DNA of 56,564 bases from Bordetella parapertussis (GTDB taxonomy: Bacteria; Pseudomonadota; Gammaproteobacteria; Burkholderiales; Burkholderiaceae_A): positions 1-56,564 of the forward strand of contig CAMCRF010000012.1 in the NCBI GenBank assembly GCA_945877235.1. The letters are read 5' to 3'. The notes under the pieces are model-generated. The model was not told the DNA's origin, searched no databases, and saw only the letters and a list, made by a program, of their open reading frames with translations. The position numbers were made by a program, and so were the translations under genes. Shown piece after piece: positions 15,981 through 25,897 of the stretch; position 1 is the first letter of the stretch; each line of letters begins with the position of its first letter.

Positions 15981-18724
15981 CCCGTATTGCGAAGGCCCGC
16001 GGCGACGCCGTTGATGGAGATATGAATGCCCCGCTGAATGCGCTCGTCGTGCTGCCCCTCTCGCCATCGCCGAATCAGTTCGACTTGCAAGTGGTTCAGC
16101 GGGTCGAGATACGGAAAGCGATGACGAATGGATTCAGCAAGCACGGGGTTTGTTGCAAGTCTTGATTTGCTGCCAGTGAGCAGGTCAATGGCCTTTACGG
16201 TCCTGGCCCACTCTTGCTCAATCAGGCTAAAGATACGCGCGGCAAGGGCCCTGTCTGGAACAAGACTTGCGTAATGACGGGCCACACTGAGGTCTGCCTT
16301 GGCCAGTACCATGTCAACGTTTGACACAACCGCCGCAAAGAAGGGCCAGCGGGCCACCATGTCGAGTAAGAGCGCACGGTTGGCCTTGGGCGACTCCGAC
16401 AGGACGGCCTCGATTGCACTTCCCAACCCAAACCAGCCCGGAAGGTTGATTCGGCTCTGGCCCCATGAGAACCCCCAGGGAATGGCTCTCAGGCTCTCAA
16501 TGCGCTTGGGTTTACCGCCCTGCCCCGGGCGAGACGCGGGGCGAGATCCAATATTGAGTTCTGCGATCTCCGAGATTGGCGTTGCTGCAAAAAAGTAGTC
16601 CGCAAAACCCTCGGTCTCATAGACCACTGCGCGGTAGGCGCGTCGGCTCTCCTCGCTCATGCGCTGAGCAGCCCAGCGGAATGCATCGGGCAGTGCGGCC
16701 TCTGCCGGCAAGAGGCTGGCTTCAAGCATGGCCGCCACCAGGGTCTCGAGATTGCGTCGCCCGATGGTGGGATCTGCGTACTTACTGCTGATGACTTCCC
16801 CCTGCTCGGTGAGTCGGATCTGGCCATTGACCGATCCGGGCGCCTGCGCGCGAATGGCCTGAAAGCTGGGCCCACCGCCACGTCCGACCGTTCCACCTCG
16901 GCCGTGAAAGAGTCGAAGTGCAAGTCCTTTGCGTGAACTGAACAAAGACACCAGCTGTTCCGAGGCCTGATACAGGGACCACGCGCTGCAGAACACGCCT
17001 CCATCTTTGTTGCTGTCGGAGTAGCCCAGCATGATGTCTTGTACGCCGCCACTGCGTTTGATGAGGGCCTCAATGCCAGGGAGTTGATAGAACGCACGCA
17101 TGATGGGCTCAGCCCGTTCAAGGTCATCGATCGTCTCGAAAAGGGGCACCACGATAAGTCCAAGATGACCGCGCGCAAGTGTGCCTCGCATGAGGCCACT
17201 CTCCTTTTGGAGCAGCATGGCCTCTAGCAGGTCACTGACGCTCTCGGTGTGGCTGATGATGCTGTGGCGCATGAGTGAGGGGCCAAAGGCCTCACGCAGT
17301 TGAGCTGCCTTCTCAAAGATGGCCAGCTCCGAATGCACCAAGTCGCTGTATTGCGCTCCCACGACGCGCAGGGGACGGGGATCATTTAGAAGCTTCACCA
17401 AGAGGTTGCATCTGTCAGTCTCGGAGCATGCGCTGTAGTCCGCACAGATCTCTGCTGTGCGCAGCAATTCCCCAAGGGTGGCCTCATGTATGTCGGAACT
17501 CTGGCGCAGATCGACGGTTGCAAGGTGAAAGCCAAAGGTCTCAGCGGCACGTATCAGGGGCTGAAGCCGATCCTCTGCGAGGCGACGCCCTTTGTGACGA
17601 AGGAGTGCGGCTTCTATTGTGCGGAGGTCATCGACAAACTCAGAGGCATCGACATAGGGAACAGAGGGTGCGACCGCATGTCGAAGGGCCTCTGTGCCGG
17701 TGAGCGCATATAACGTCGCCGCAAGTCGCGCATAAACCCCGATGAGCGCTTGACGGTAGGGCTCGTCGCTCCGGTGCGCGCTGGGATCTTGTGCGCGCAG
17801 CGCAAGGGCCTCTAGCGCAGGTGTGGCTCCTCGCAGCAGTCGAGACACGGAGAGCTCTGCGCCAAGAGCATGCACCTCGGTGAGGTAGTGGCGCAGCATC
17901 GTCTCGGCGTGCCGCTTGACGGAGAAGTCGAGTGTTTCTGCTGAGACATTGGGGTTGCCATCTCGGTCACCTCCAATCCAGTTCCCCATTTGAAGAAACC
18001 GGGGCACGCTGCGTGCACCGAGTCGAGACTCGAGCTCGGCATAGAGACGCGGGATTTCAGGGATGAACGTTGTCTTGTAGAAGGACAGCGCATTTTCAAT
18101 CTCGTCTCTGACCTGCAGTTTCGAGGTTCTGAGCATGCGGGTCTGCCAGAGCTGTGTGATACGCGCGCGCAGCCTGCGGTCATTCTCTTCGAGTGCCGAA
18201 GTGCGGCCGGATTGCTCGAGGGCCGTCCGCTCACGCAGCAGGGCTGCGATGTCGCGCTCGGCATCGAGCACACTCTTTCGCTGAACCTCAGTCGGGTGTG
18301 CGGTGAGCACGGGGGAGACATGTGCGCGCCTGAGTAACGCTTGCACCTGGTGATGATCGACACCCGCTTGACCCAGGACATGCAGGGCATGGCCAAGAGA
18401 GCCCGCCGGCTGCAGCGCATCGCTCAAATCTTGCACGCTCTCCGCCTCTCTTAGGCGAGCCAAATCTTCGACGATATTGGCGAGGTGGGAAAAGTAACTG
18501 AACGCTCGAATGACCGTGACCGTCTGTTCCGGCGTGAGGCGCTTGAGTGCTCGGTCGAGTGCTTTTGCGGCTCCGGGTTCACCGCGGCCACGCGTTGCGA
18601 CGCTGAGCTGGCGAATGCGCTCAACGAGCGCGTACGTCGGCTCTCCCTCTTGCTCTTTGAGAGTGTCTCCGAGGAGACGTCCGAGGTAACGGATTTGGTC
18701 GCGAATCAGGCTCATCTGCGCCAT
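15977..18724 (-). CDS. ppc: Phosphoenolpyruvate carboxylase
   Basis: Makes oxaloacetate from phosphoenolpyruvate and bicarbonate, refilling the TCA cycle. The 915-residue protein has the catalytic-histidine motif [13 protein letters not shown] (H143), [11 protein letters not shown] near residue 560, the glycine-rich [13 protein letters not shown] near 597, [12 protein letters not shown], and ends in the typical GLRNTG. The ATG at 18724, eight bases after the pgi stop, gives [13 protein letters not shown] further ATG at 18751 lies inside pgi. It is the last gene of the zwf-pgl-edd-eda-pgi-ppc operon, an arrangement that couples Entner-Doudoroff flux to anaplerosis. Confidence 0.96.
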   Translation of the reverse strand: MAQMSLIRDQIRYLGRLLGDTLKEQEGEPTYALVERIRQLSVATRGRGEPGAAKALDRALKRLTPEQTVTVIRAFSYFSHLANIVEDLARLREAESVQDLSDALQPAGSLGHALHVLGQAGVDHHQVQALLRRAHVSPVLTAHPTEVQRKSVLDAERDIAALLRERTALEQSGRTSALEENDRRLRARITQLWQTRMLRTSKLQVRDEIENALSFYKTTFIPEIPRLYAELESRLGARSVPRFLQMGNWIGGDRDGNPNVSAETLDFSVKRHAETMLRHYLTEVHALGAELSVSRLLRGATPALEALALRAQDPSAHRSDEPYRQALIGVYARLAATLYALTGTEALRHAVAPSVPYVDASEFVDDLRTIEAALLRHKGRRLAEDRLQPLIRAAETFGFHLATVDLRQSSDIHEATLGELLRTAEICADYSACSETDRCNLLVKLLNDPRPLRVVGAQYSDLVHSELAIFEKAAQLREAFGPSLMRHSIISHTESVSDLLEAMLLQKESGLMRGTLARGHLGLIVVPLFETIDDLERAEPIMRAFYQLPGIEALIKRSGGVQDIMLGYSDSNKDGGVFCSAWSLYQASEQLVSLFSSRKGLALRLFHGRGGTVGRGGGPSFQAIRAQAPGSVNGQIRLTEQGEVISSKYADPTIGRRNLETLVAAMLEASLLPAEAALPDAFRWAAQRMSEESRRAYRAVVYETEGFADYFFAATPISEIAELNIGSRPASRPGQGGKPKRIESLRAIPWGFSWGQSRINLPGWFGLGSAIEAVLSESPKANRALLLDMVARWPFFAAVVSNVDMVLAKADLSVARHYASLVPDRALAARIFSLIEQEWARTVKAIDLLTGSKSRLATNPVLAESIRHRFPYLDPLNHLQVELIRRWREGQHDERIQRGIHISINGVAAGLRNTG

Positions 18725-18731
18725 GCTAGGG

Positions 18732-20270
18732 TTAACCCCAGCGCTTGGCAATCACTTTGCCGAGCTCGACCCCCCACTGGTCATAGGCGCAGATGTTCCA
18801 TATTGCTGCTTGGGTGAACACCTTGTGCTCGTAGAGTGCAATGAGCGCGCCGAGCGTCTGAGCAGAGAGCCCGTTGTCTAAGCTGACCAGGCTGGAGGGG
18901 CGTTCTCCCGGGTAGCTGCGATGTGGAGTGAGACGGTTGACCTCATCTGGCTGGAGCCCCTGCGATGCCAATGTGTCACGAGTCTCGGGCTCTGGGCGCC
19001 CGAGTGCAAGTGCCTCCTGTTGGGCACGAAGGTTGATGTTCACCACATGCCGGTGGATCGATGCCCTGGGAAAGTCCGGATCATCGTTCTGCACGCCGAT
19101 GAAATCGACTGGGATGGCCTCAGTGCCTTGGTGCAGCAATTGAAAATAAGCGTGCTGCCCGTCTATGCCCAGGCCGCCCCAGACGACTGGGGCAGTAGCG
19201 ACTGCACTGGGCTCCCCGTCACGCTGCACTCGTTTGCCGTTTGACTCCATTTCCAGTTGCTGCAGAAAGGGGGTGAAGAGACGGAGCCGGAAGTCATAGC
19301 AGACCACGGCATGGCTGCTGGCGTGTAAGAAATTTCGATTCCAAATACCCAAGAGCGCGAGGATATGGGGAAGGTTCTCTGAGCTGGGCGCATTCAGGAA
19401 ATGTGTGTCCATGTCTGCGGCGCCGCGCAAGAAGTCACGGAATCCACCTGAGCCGATGTGCAGCGCAAGCGGCAGGCCAATGGCCGCCCAAACCGAGGTG
19501 CGGCCGCCCACCCAGTCCCAGAACAGAAAGCAGCGATCTGGCGAGAAGCCCTGTGCGAGGGCTAGCGACTCCGATGCCGTTACAGCGACGAAGCATTGCA
19601 TCGCGTCGGATTCCGGTATGCCACCTGTTCGCACCCACTCCAGGGCGGTGGAAAAGAGTGTCAGGGTCTCTTGCGTGGTGAAGGTCTTGGATTGAATGAT
19701 GAAAAGGGTGCGGCTGGGGTCCAGCGGAGCCAGCGCCTGCGCAATACACCATGGGTCTGGATTGGAGACGAAGCTCACAGGCAGTGTCGACGCTGCGCCG
19801 GGTCCAAGCGCCTCGCAGGCCATGCGAGGGCCCAGGTCTGAACCCCCAATGCCGATGTTTACCACGTGATTGAAGGCAAGCCCGCTTGGGCTGAGCAATT
19901 CGCCCGAGCGTACCGCATCAGCAAAGCGAAGGAAGCGCTCGCGCTGATGCGCTACTGCTGCCGTGAGTGTCTCGCCCCAGGGGTGCTGATGTGCTTCGTC
20001 GCCACGCAGGGCCATATGAAGCACGGCGCGTCCCTCGGTGCTGTTGATCGGTTCTCCTTGAGCCATGGCACGGGCTTGCCCGACCACGTCGGCCTGCTGG
20101 GCCAGGTTGTGCAGCAGGGAGAGGATCTTGCTGTCGACTCTCTGCAGGGAGTAATCGAGCCTGAGGCCACATGCGCTGCTGCTTAGGGATTTGGGTGTGT
20201 GAAGACTGGGTGGGTGTACTGCCTGCGCGCTCAGAGCGGACCAGGCGGGGTATTGGGTTGGGCAGGTCAT
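18732..20270 (-). CDS. pgi: Glucose-6-phosphate isomerase
   Basis: Interconverts glucose-6-phosphate and fructose-6-phosphate in the cytoplasm. The 512-residue protein shows [20 protein letters not shown], the substrate-phosphate loop [30 protein letters not shown] and the C-terminal [18 protein letters not shown] with its catalytic lysine. The start at 20270 follows the eda stop by 10 bases. The longer open frame to 20390 would overlap eda and adds an unlikely basic sequence. Its place in this operon would let fructose-6-phosphate, for example from the sugar kinase gene 5 kb upstream, enter the Entner-Doudoroff route. Confidence 0.95.
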   Translation of the reverse strand: MTCPTQYPAWSALSAQAVHPPSLHTPKSLSSSACGLRLDYSLQRVDSKILSLLHNLAQQADVVGQARAMAQGEPINSTEGRAVLHMALRGDEAHQHPWGETLTAAVAHQRERFLRFADAVRSGELLSPSGLAFNHVVNIGIGGSDLGPRMACEALGPGAASTLPVSFVSNPDPWCIAQALAPLDPSRTLFIIQSKTFTTQETLTLFSTALEWVRTGGIPESDAMQCFVAVTASESLALAQGFSPDRCFLFWDWVGGRTSVWAAIGLPLALHIGSGGFRDFLRGAADMDTHFLNAPSSENLPHILALLGIWNRNFLHASSHAVVCYDFRLRLFTPFLQQLEMESNGKRVQRDGEPSAVATAPVVWGGLGIDGQHAYFQLLHQGTEAIPVDFIGVQNDDPDFPRASIHRHVVNINLRAQQEALALGRPEPETRDTLASQGLQPDEVNRLTPHRSYPGERPSSLVSLDNGLSAQTLGALIALYEHKVFTQAAIWNICAYDQWGVELGKVIAKRWG

Positions 20271-20280
20271 GGTCGAGGTT

Positions 20281-20922
20281 TTAGAGGGTTTGTGCGCGAC
20301 GGGTTTCGTCGTTGGCCTGTTGCGCCAATCGGCGCAGCCCGGCCCAGTCGCGCGATTGGACCATACTCGGTGGCGTGAGCCATGATCCACCCACCATGGC
20401 TACATTGGGCAGACCCAAGAAGGCGCCAAAGTTCTCGAGCGTAATGCCGCCGGTTGGGCAGAAGCGCAGCTGGGGGAAAGGACCCGCCATCGCGCGCAGC
20501 ATGCCCAGTCCACCAGCCTGCGTTGCGGGAAAAAGCTTCAGCAGCTCATACCCCTGGGCCATGGCGGACATGGCCTCGGTCGGGGTCATCACACCGGGGA
20601 CGAAAGGTATGCCGCATGTCCGTCCCGCCTCGAGCAGGGCTTGGTTTGCGCCTGGAGAGAGCGCGAACTGGGCCCCGGCTTGCTTGGCTGCTGTGAGGTC
20701 TTCGGGGGTGATCACCGTACCCGCACCGACCACCATCTCCGGAACTGCCCTGGCGATCGCCTCAATGGAGGGAAGCCCAGCGCTGCTGCGCAGCGTGACC
20801 TCCATGACATCAATGCCACCCTCCAGCATGGCATGGGCCAGTGGCACAGCCTCCTCGACGGTGTGCAGCACGATGACAGGGAGGATCTTGGACTGAAAGT
20901 GGGGCAGCTTCGGGAGACTCAT
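20281..20922 (-). CDS. eda: KDPG aldolase
   Basis: Splits 2-keto-3-deoxy-6-phosphogluconate into pyruvate and glyceraldehyde-3-phosphate. The 213-residue protein has the catalytic segments GGIDVMEVTLRSS, VGAGTVITPEDL, the Schiff-base lysine in LLKLFPATQAGG, and FCPTGGITLENFGAFL. The start at 20922 overlaps the edd stop as ATGA. The open frame extends to 21087 but lies within edd there. It is part of the zwf-pgl-edd-eda-pgi-ppc operon. Confidence 0.95.
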   Translation of the reverse strand: MSLPKLPHFQSKILPVIVLHTVEEAVPLAHAMLEGGIDVMEVTLRSSAGLPSIEAIARAVPEMVVGAGTVITPEDLTAAKQAGAQFALSPGANQALLEAGRTCGIPFVPGVMTPTEAMSAMAQGYELLKLFPATQAGGLGMLRAMAGPFPQLRFCPTGGITLENFGAFLGLPNVAMVGGSWLTPPSMVQSRDWAGLRRLAQQANDETRRAQTL

Positions 20923-22763
20923 GGGTGTGATCCTGGAGAGGCAGAGAAAAAGCCGAGTGGGCTTGCGCCCTCCTCGGCGGTCGAGATGGCATCGCGAAAG
21001 CAAGAGAAGAGGCCACGCCCAAAGGTCGATGCCGCGATATGGTCCGCCTCTGTGAGCACAGGCACTGCGTGAGCACGGGCCTGCCATTCCTCTGCAGGCA
21101 CCAATGCCTCCAGCCTGCCCGCCTTGCAGTCGAGCTCAATCATGTCCCCGTCTCGCAGCTTCCCAATTGCACCACCGAGCAGGCACTCGGGTGAGAGGTG
21201 AATGGCGGCAGGGACCTTTCCGGAGGCACCGGACATGCGGCCGTCGGTCACCAAGGCAACATGAAATCCTTTGTCTTGAAGGGCGCCGAGTATAGGAGTG
21301 AGCTTGTGGAGCTCGGGCATGCCATTTGATTTGGGCCCCTGGCCCCGCACGACGGCAATGAAGTCTCGCTCGAGTGCACCCGCTTTAAAGAGGTCTTGCA
21401 GCGCCTGCTGGCTTTCGACAACGACTGCTGGTGCTCGCACAACCTGATGCTCAATTGCCACAGCCGAGATCTTTGCCACTGCGCGGCCGAGATTTCCCTG
21501 CAGCAGCACCAGCCCTCCATTCTCGGAGAAGGGGCGTGTCGCAGTTCGCAGCACGGAATCATCCATGAATTGCTCAGGTGCGGGCGAGAAGCGCAGGGTG
21601 TCGTCTGTGAATTGCGCCTCTTGAGCAAATGAAGCGAGCCCAGGACCCATGATGGTGTGAACAGACGGGTGCAAGAGACCCTCTGCCATCAGGGTCTGGA
21701 TCATGAAGGGGACACCACCTGCGGCATGGAAGTGATTGACGTCGGCCTGTCCATTTGGGTAGACCTTTGCGATCAGCGGAATGACCTGCGACAGTGCCGA
21801 GAGGTCGTCCCAGTTCATTTGGATGCCCGCGGCCTTGGCGATCGCCATGAGGTGAATCGCATGATTGGTTGAGCCGCCGCTGGCCAGCAAGCCAACCGCT
21901 GCATTCACTAACGTATGCGTGGTCACCATCTCGCCAAGCCCCACGTTGCCGTGCGCCAGTTCAACCGCCCGCTGCACTGCGTGGCGGGTGAGTGCATCTC
22001 GAAGGGGGGTGTAGGGTGGCACAAAGGACGAGCCGGGGAGTTGAAGGCCCATGAACTCCAGCATTAACTGGTTCGAGTTGGCGGTTCCGTAGAAGGTGCA
22101 GGTGCCCTGCCCGTGATAGGCCGCCTGCTCGGATGCGAGCAGCGCATCGCGGCCTACTTCGCCGAGGGCATATTGCTGACGCACCTTTGCCTTCTCGCTG
22201 TTGGATATGCCTGTGGGCATGGGGCCGGACGGCACGAAGATCTGGGGCAGGTGTCCAAACTGAAGCGCGCCGATCAGAAGTCCTGGGACAATTTTGTCGC
22301 AGATGCCCAGGTGCAGCGCACCGTCAAAGACATTGTGCGAGAGCGCCACGGCTGTAGACAACGCAATCACATCGCGGGAAAAAAGCGAGAGCTCCATGCC
22401 CTCGTAGCCCTGCGTGATGCCGTCGCACATCGCAGGCACACCCCCTGCTACCTGGGCTGTCGCACCGTGCTTGAGCGCCTCTTCTCTGAGTATTGCCGGG
22501 TAATGCTCATAGGGCTTATGGGCTGAGAGCATGTCGTTGTATGCCGTGACAATACCTAGGTTGGGGGCGCGTTGTGCACGAATTGCAATTTTCTCTCGGG
22601 CATCGAGCGCAGCCGTTGCGTGTGCAAGGTTGGCGCACCCCATGGAGTCTCGGCGAGGGCGTTGCTTCCGAGAGGCTGCAAGCATTTCCTCGTATCGGGC
22701 CCGGCTATGGGCACTGCGAGCCGCGATCGCGGCGGTTACGGCCTCAAGGGTTGGATGGGTCAT
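20919..22763 (-). CDS. edd: Phosphogluconate dehydratase
   Basis: Dehydrates 6-phosphogluconate to KDPG, the committed Entner-Doudoroff step. The 614-residue protein belongs to the IlvD/Edd family. It has GGVPAMCDGITQGYEGMELS, GICDKIVPGLLIGAL and GTCTFYGTANSNQLMLEFMG. Cysteines 155 and 222 sit where the iron-sulfur ligands are expected. The C-terminal region has VALVTDGRMSGASGKVPAAIH. It overlaps pgl upstream and eda downstream, both as ATGA. Confidence 0.96.
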   Translation of the reverse strand: MTHPTLEAVTAAIAARSAHSRARYEEMLAASRKQRPRRDSMGCANLAHATAALDAREKIAIRAQRAPNLGIVTAYNDMLSAHKPYEHYPAILREEALKHGATAQVAGGVPAMCDGITQGYEGMELSLFSRDVIALSTAVALSHNVFDGALHLGICDKIVPGLLIGALQFGHLPQIFVPSGPMPTGISNSEKAKVRQQYALGEVGRDALLASEQAAYHGQGTCTFYGTANSNQLMLEFMGLQLPGSSFVPPYTPLRDALTRHAVQRAVELAHGNVGLGEMVTTHTLVNAAVGLLASGGSTNHAIHLMAIAKAAGIQMNWDDLSALSQVIPLIAKVYPNGQADVNHFHAAGGVPFMIQTLMAEGLLHPSVHTIMGPGLASFAQEAQFTDDTLRFSPAPEQFMDDSVLRTATRPFSENGGLVLLQGNLGRAVAKISAVAIEHQVVRAPAVVVESQQALQDLFKAGALERDFIAVVRGQGPKSNGMPELHKLTPILGALQDKGFHVALVTDGRMSGASGKVPAAIHLSPECLLGGAIGKLRDGDMIELDCKAGRLEALVPAEEWQARAHAVPVLTEADHIAASTFGRGLFSCFRDAISTAEEGASPLGFFSASPGSHP

Positions 22764-23431
22764 GCGGGATCATCCTCGAGAATGGTGGTGGAGTGGCCCT
22801 GTGCGTGCAGCACGCGAGACACTGGAAGTGCGTTGCTGCATTCGGTTTTGGCGCGAGCAAGTACGGCCCGTTTGCGCTCGCCCGTAATGGTCAGGAGTCG
22901 ATGCTCAGCCGACAGGATGCCGTTCAGGCTCAGCGTAACCCGATGGAACGGGGCCTCTGCTGGGGGGTGCTGAAGGCGCATAGGAACATAGAGTGAAGCC
23001 CCTGGCGCAACGGCGGCAGCCAAGTCAGGTTCGTTGGGGAAGAGTGATGCGGTGTGACCGTCAGTCCCCATGCCAAGCACCACAATCGTTGGCGCATGGC
23101 CCTCAAGGCGGTTGTTCGCCTTGGTGGACCACTCGAGCGGGTCTGCGTAAATCGCATCCGTGTCTGGCATAAAGTCCAGCAGCTCTGCCGCTCTCGCCTG
23201 CTTCTGTAAGAGGTGTCTCCGGATCAGCCCCGTATTGCTGGCAGGATGCTGTTGGCCCACGAGTCGCTCATCGACCAGCGCGATGCGCACTTGATCCCAT
23301 GGCAAGTCCGATTCAGCGAGTGCCTCGAGGAGTGGAATCGGGGAGCGCCCACCCGAGAGTGCCAACGTAACCGTTTGGTGATGTGCTGTGTGGCTGAGGA
23401 TCCAGTTGTGGAGAATGGAGAGCGCCTGCAC
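22760..23431 (-). CDS. pgl: 6-phosphogluconolactonase
   Basis: Hydrolyses 6-phosphogluconolactone made by Zwf. The 223-residue protein has the DevB/SOL-type core: TLALSGGRSPIPLLEAL near residue 22, VRIALVDERLVGQQHPASNTG, and LGMGTDGHTASLFP near residue 119. The start is GTG at 23431, two bases after the zwf stop. No other start is possible because an in-frame TGA lies four codons upstream, so the N-terminus is about ten residues shorter than common homologues. The stop overlaps edd as ATGA. Confidence 0.94.
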   Translation of the reverse strand: MQALSILHNWILSHTAHHQTVTLALSGGRSPIPLLEALAESDLPWDQVRIALVDERLVGQQHPASNTGLIRRHLLQKQARAAELLDFMPDTDAIYADPLEWSTKANNRLEGHAPTIVVLGMGTDGHTASLFPNEPDLAAAVAPGASLYVPMRLQHPPAEAPFHRVTLSLNGILSAEHRLLTITGERKRAVLARAKTECSNALPVSRVLHAQGHSTTILEDDPA

Positions 23432-23433
23432 GA

Positions 23434-24882
23434 TCAGGTCTCTTCATGCCATGGGGTACCAGCGCCTGCCGCCAGTGCAGATGAGGATGCAGGCCCCCAG
23501 CTGCCTGCGTTGTAGGGCTTTGGCGGTGATTTAATTTGGCGCCAGCCCTCCTGGATCTGGTCAATCCAGGACCAAGCCGCCTCGAGCTCGTCCCTGCGCA
23601 TAAAGTGTGTGAGTCGCCCCTTTACTACATCTACCAGCAGTCGCTCGTAGGCCTCTGCGCGGCGCGCAGTAAACGCGGACTCGAGATCCAGGTTGAGCTC
23701 AACAGGGCGTCGATTCATGCCAGACCCTGGCTCCTTCATGACCATCTGCAGCTTGATGGACTCCTCTGGCTGTAGGGTAATGACGAGCCGGTTGGGGTGT
23801 GTGTCGCCATCCCTAAAGATGGAGAAAGGCATGTCGGCAAACTCGATGATGATTTCAGATCGCCGAGTCGGGAGGCGTTTACCCGTTCTCAGAAAAAAGG
23901 GCACGCCTGCCCATCTTGCATTCTGGATCCCGGCCTTAATGGCGACAAAGGTCTCGGTCTCGCTGCCGCTGGGCACGCCCTCCTCGTCGTGATACGACAC
24001 ACACGGCTTACCTTCGGCGTAGCCCGCGCGGTACTGTCCACGAACGGTGTTTGCCTTCACGTCGGACGGCGTCATGGGGGCAAGACTTCTCAAGACCTTG
24101 CGCTTCTCATCGCGCACATCATCTGGGTCGAGCGAGATGGGGGGCTCCATGGCCACAATACAGAGCAGCTGCAGGAGGTGGTTCTGAACCATGTCACGAA
24201 GCGCGCCAGTGCCATCATAAAAGCCTGCTCGCGATCCAACGCCAACGGATTCAGCCACGGTAATCTGAACTCCCTTGATGAATGGGGCGCGCCAGAGTGG
24301 CTCGAGAATTGCGTTTGCAAACCGCAACACCATGAGGTTCTGAACCGTCTCTTTCCCAAGGTAGTGATCAATTCGGTAGATCTGGTTTTCGGAAAAGACG
24401 CTGGCAACTTCCTCGTTGATGCTCTGGGCTGAGGCGAGGTCATGACCCAGCGGTTTCTCGAGTACGACACGGCTCTTTGGCGTCACGAGGCCTGCGGCCT
24501 TTAGTCCTTTGCAGATGCTCGTGAACAAAGCAGGAGCTGTTGCCAGATAGAAGACACGCAGTGAATCCGCATCCCCTGCTGAGGCGAGCGCATGGTAGGC
24601 ATCTGCCTGGGACAGGTCGACTGCGCTATAGCTGAGCCGCGCTTTGAAGCTGCTCCAGTGGCTCTCCACGAGATTCTCTTCGCTCACGAATCCGCGAGAG
24701 CGCGTCTCGACCTGGCTGAGGAAGTCGGACTGGCTGAGCGCTTGCCGCCCAACCGCAATGAACCGATAGGGCTCAGGCAGTCGCCCGTGCATGTGCGCCA
24801 TATAGAGCGCGGGCAAAAGCTTGCGAAAGGAGAGGTCTCCGGTTCCACCAAAGATGTAAATGCAGGTCTGGGCTGAGGCCAT
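23434..24882 (-). CDS. zwf: Glucose-6-phosphate dehydrogenase
   Basis: Oxidises glucose-6-phosphate to 6-phosphogluconolactone with NAD(P)+, feeding the Entner-Doudoroff and pentose phosphate routes. The 482-residue protein has the nucleotide loop FGGTGDLSFRKLLPALY, EKPLGHDLASAQ, and the active-site motif RIDHYLGKE at residues 170-178. The ATG at 24882 has a GGAG site nine bases upstream. A TTG at 24906 is possible but lies at the edge of the upstream palindrome. It is the first gene of the six-gene operon under the promoter at 24938-24966. Confidence 0.96.
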   Translation of the reverse strand: MASAQTCIYIFGGTGDLSFRKLLPALYMAHMHGRLPEPYRFIAVGRQALSQSDFLSQVETRSRGFVSEENLVESHWSSFKARLSYSAVDLSQADAYHALASAGDADSLRVFYLATAPALFTSICKGLKAAGLVTPKSRVVLEKPLGHDLASAQSINEEVASVFSENQIYRIDHYLGKETVQNLMVLRFANAILEPLWRAPFIKGVQITVAESVGVGSRAGFYDGTGALRDMVQNHLLQLLCIVAMEPPISLDPDDVRDEKRKVLRSLAPMTPSDVKANTVRGQYRAGYAEGKPCVSYHDEEGVPSGSETETFVAIKAGIQNARWAGVPFFLRTGKRLPTRRSEIIIEFADMPFSIFRDGDTHPNRLVITLQPEESIKLQMVMKEPGSGMNRRPVELNLDLESAFTARRAEAYERLLVDVVKGRLTHFMRRDELEAAWSWIDQIQEGWRQIKSPPKPYNAGSWGPASSSALAAGAGTPWHEET

Positions 24883-24906
24883 AAGGGCAGCTCCCGTTGC
24901 GAACAA

Positions 24907-24923
24907 AGTGTAAGGATGTTACT
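24907..24923. promoter_or_regulatory. Second HexR-type box upstream of zwf
   Basis: The left arm AGTGTAA is identical to that of the stronger box at 24929-24948; after five bases the right arm reads TTACT instead of TTACA. It lies between the predicted zwf transcription start and the zwf ATG. It could be an auxiliary site for the same regulator. Confidence 0.45.
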
Positions 24924-24928
24924 TTTTG

Positions 24929-24948
24929 AGTGTAAAAATTATTACACT
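24929..24948. promoter_or_regulatory. HexR-type operator of the zwf operon
   Basis: Perfect inverted repeat AGTGTAA-N6-TTACACT. HexR regulons known from proteobacteria use palindromes with TGTAA/TTACA arms upstream of zwf, edd and eda, and a HexR-like gene is the next gene upstream. The box covers the predicted -10 element (24938-24943), so binding would block transcription. Confidence 0.75.
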
Positions 24949-24966
24949 ACCTGGCGCGTTTGCCAA
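24938..24966 (-). promoter_or_regulatory. Predicted zwf operon promoter
   Basis: Minus-strand -35 TTGGCA (24961-24966) and -10 AATAAT (24938-24943) are separated by 17 bp, each one mismatch from the sigma70 consensus. The promoter lies just after the stop of the HexR-like gene, so the carbon operon can be transcribed separately from that regulator. The predicted start of transcription is near 24931. Confidence 0.6.
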
Positions 24967-24971
24967 GCCAA

Positions 24972-25844
24972 TTACTGATAACGAATTCTGAGGTTTGACT
25001 TGATGTTTTTCAGCCGCTTGCCCAAGCTTGGGCCAAGCCGAATCGCGAGGCCCGTTGTAAGCATGTCAATGAGGGTTAAATGCAGAATTCGAGAGACCAT
25101 CGGACTGTAGAGGTCGTAGTTCTCGGCATGGTCTGCCACCAGACTCAGGTCTGCGATCTGGGAGAGCGGAGAGTGGCTGCTCGTAATGGCGATGGTGAAT
25201 GTGCCGCGGGACTGAGCGAGCTTGGTGACCTCCAGCAGGTCCGCACTTCTCCCTGCGTTCGAAATCACCAGCACCAGGTCTTCAGGCTGACAGAGGCTCG
25301 CTGTGATCACCTGAAGGTGGCCGTCTCTGTAGGCGCTTGCATGCATACCAAGGCGTTGAAATTTGTGCTCGGCGTCCATCGAGACCAATCCAGAGCTTCC
25401 CACGCCAAAAATCACCAGACGGTTACGTCCCTTCAGACATTTCTCGAGTCGGTCCAGAGCCTTTTTGTAGCGCGATTCATCGATCTTGCGTGCAAAGAGC
25501 TGCAGGGTTTGGTGGGTGCTTTCGGCCATTTTCTGGGCGATCTCAGTCATGCTGTCGCGCGTGCCAACCGATTGGTGAACGTATGGGACCCCACTCGCAC
25601 CGAGGCTCTCTGCGAGGCTGAGCTTGAAGTCAGCCAGGCCAGAAAATCCAAGACGCCGGCAGAATCGCACCACAGTCGGTGGGCTAACTCCCACGGCCTG
25701 CGCCAAGGATGCTGCCGTACCTCTGCTGAAGCGGGCCGGGTTCTCGAGCAGTTCCTGGGCCAATTTGGATTCGGACGGACTGAGGTCGCCTTGTTGAAGG
25801 GTGTGTGCGATCCGCGCCAATAGGGACGATGAGGCAAGCTGCAT
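24972..25844 (-). CDS. hexR: HexR-like RpiR-family transcriptional regulator
   Basis: Predicted repressor of sugar-catabolic genes, released by KDPG in characterised HexR proteins. The 290-residue protein has an N-terminal RpiR helix-turn-helix (AVGVSPPTVVRFCRRLGF, about residues 50-67, then SGLADFKLSLAESL). The SIS sugar-phosphate domain has an intact binding loop (VIFGVGSSGLVSMDAEHKFQ) and VISNAGRSADLL. GVPYVHQSVGTRDS and the C-terminal MVSRILHLTLIDMLTTGLAI match HexR. It lies directly upstream of the zwf operon on the same strand and diverges from the sugar kinase gene. Confidence 0.85.
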   Translation of the reverse strand: MQLASSSLLARIAHTLQQGDLSPSESKLAQELLENPARFSRGTAASLAQAVGVSPPTVVRFCRRLGFSGLADFKLSLAESLGASGVPYVHQSVGTRDSMTEIAQKMAESTHQTLQLFARKIDESRYKKALDRLEKCLKGRNRLVIFGVGSSGLVSMDAEHKFQRLGMHASAYRDGHLQVITASLCQPEDLVLVISNAGRSADLLEVTKLAQSRGTFTIAITSSHSPLSQIADLSLVADHAENYDLYSPMVSRILHLTLIDMLTTGLAIRLGPSLGKRLKNIKSNLRIRYQ

Positions 25845-25864
25845 GTGGAAATCATAGGCTTTTT

Positions 25865-25880
25865 TGACATGGTGTTGTCA
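25865..25880. promoter_or_regulatory. Inverted repeat TGACA-N6-TGTCA between hexR and the sugar kinase gene
   Basis: The 16-bp element is centred in the 53-bp divergent intergenic region and flanked by T-runs. Its arms differ from the TGTAA arms of the zwf box, although the spacing is the same. It is a candidate operator for the divergent pair. No promoter elements with good spacing were found beside it. Confidence 0.4.
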
Positions 25881-25897
25881 TTTTTTGAGGAGGCTCC

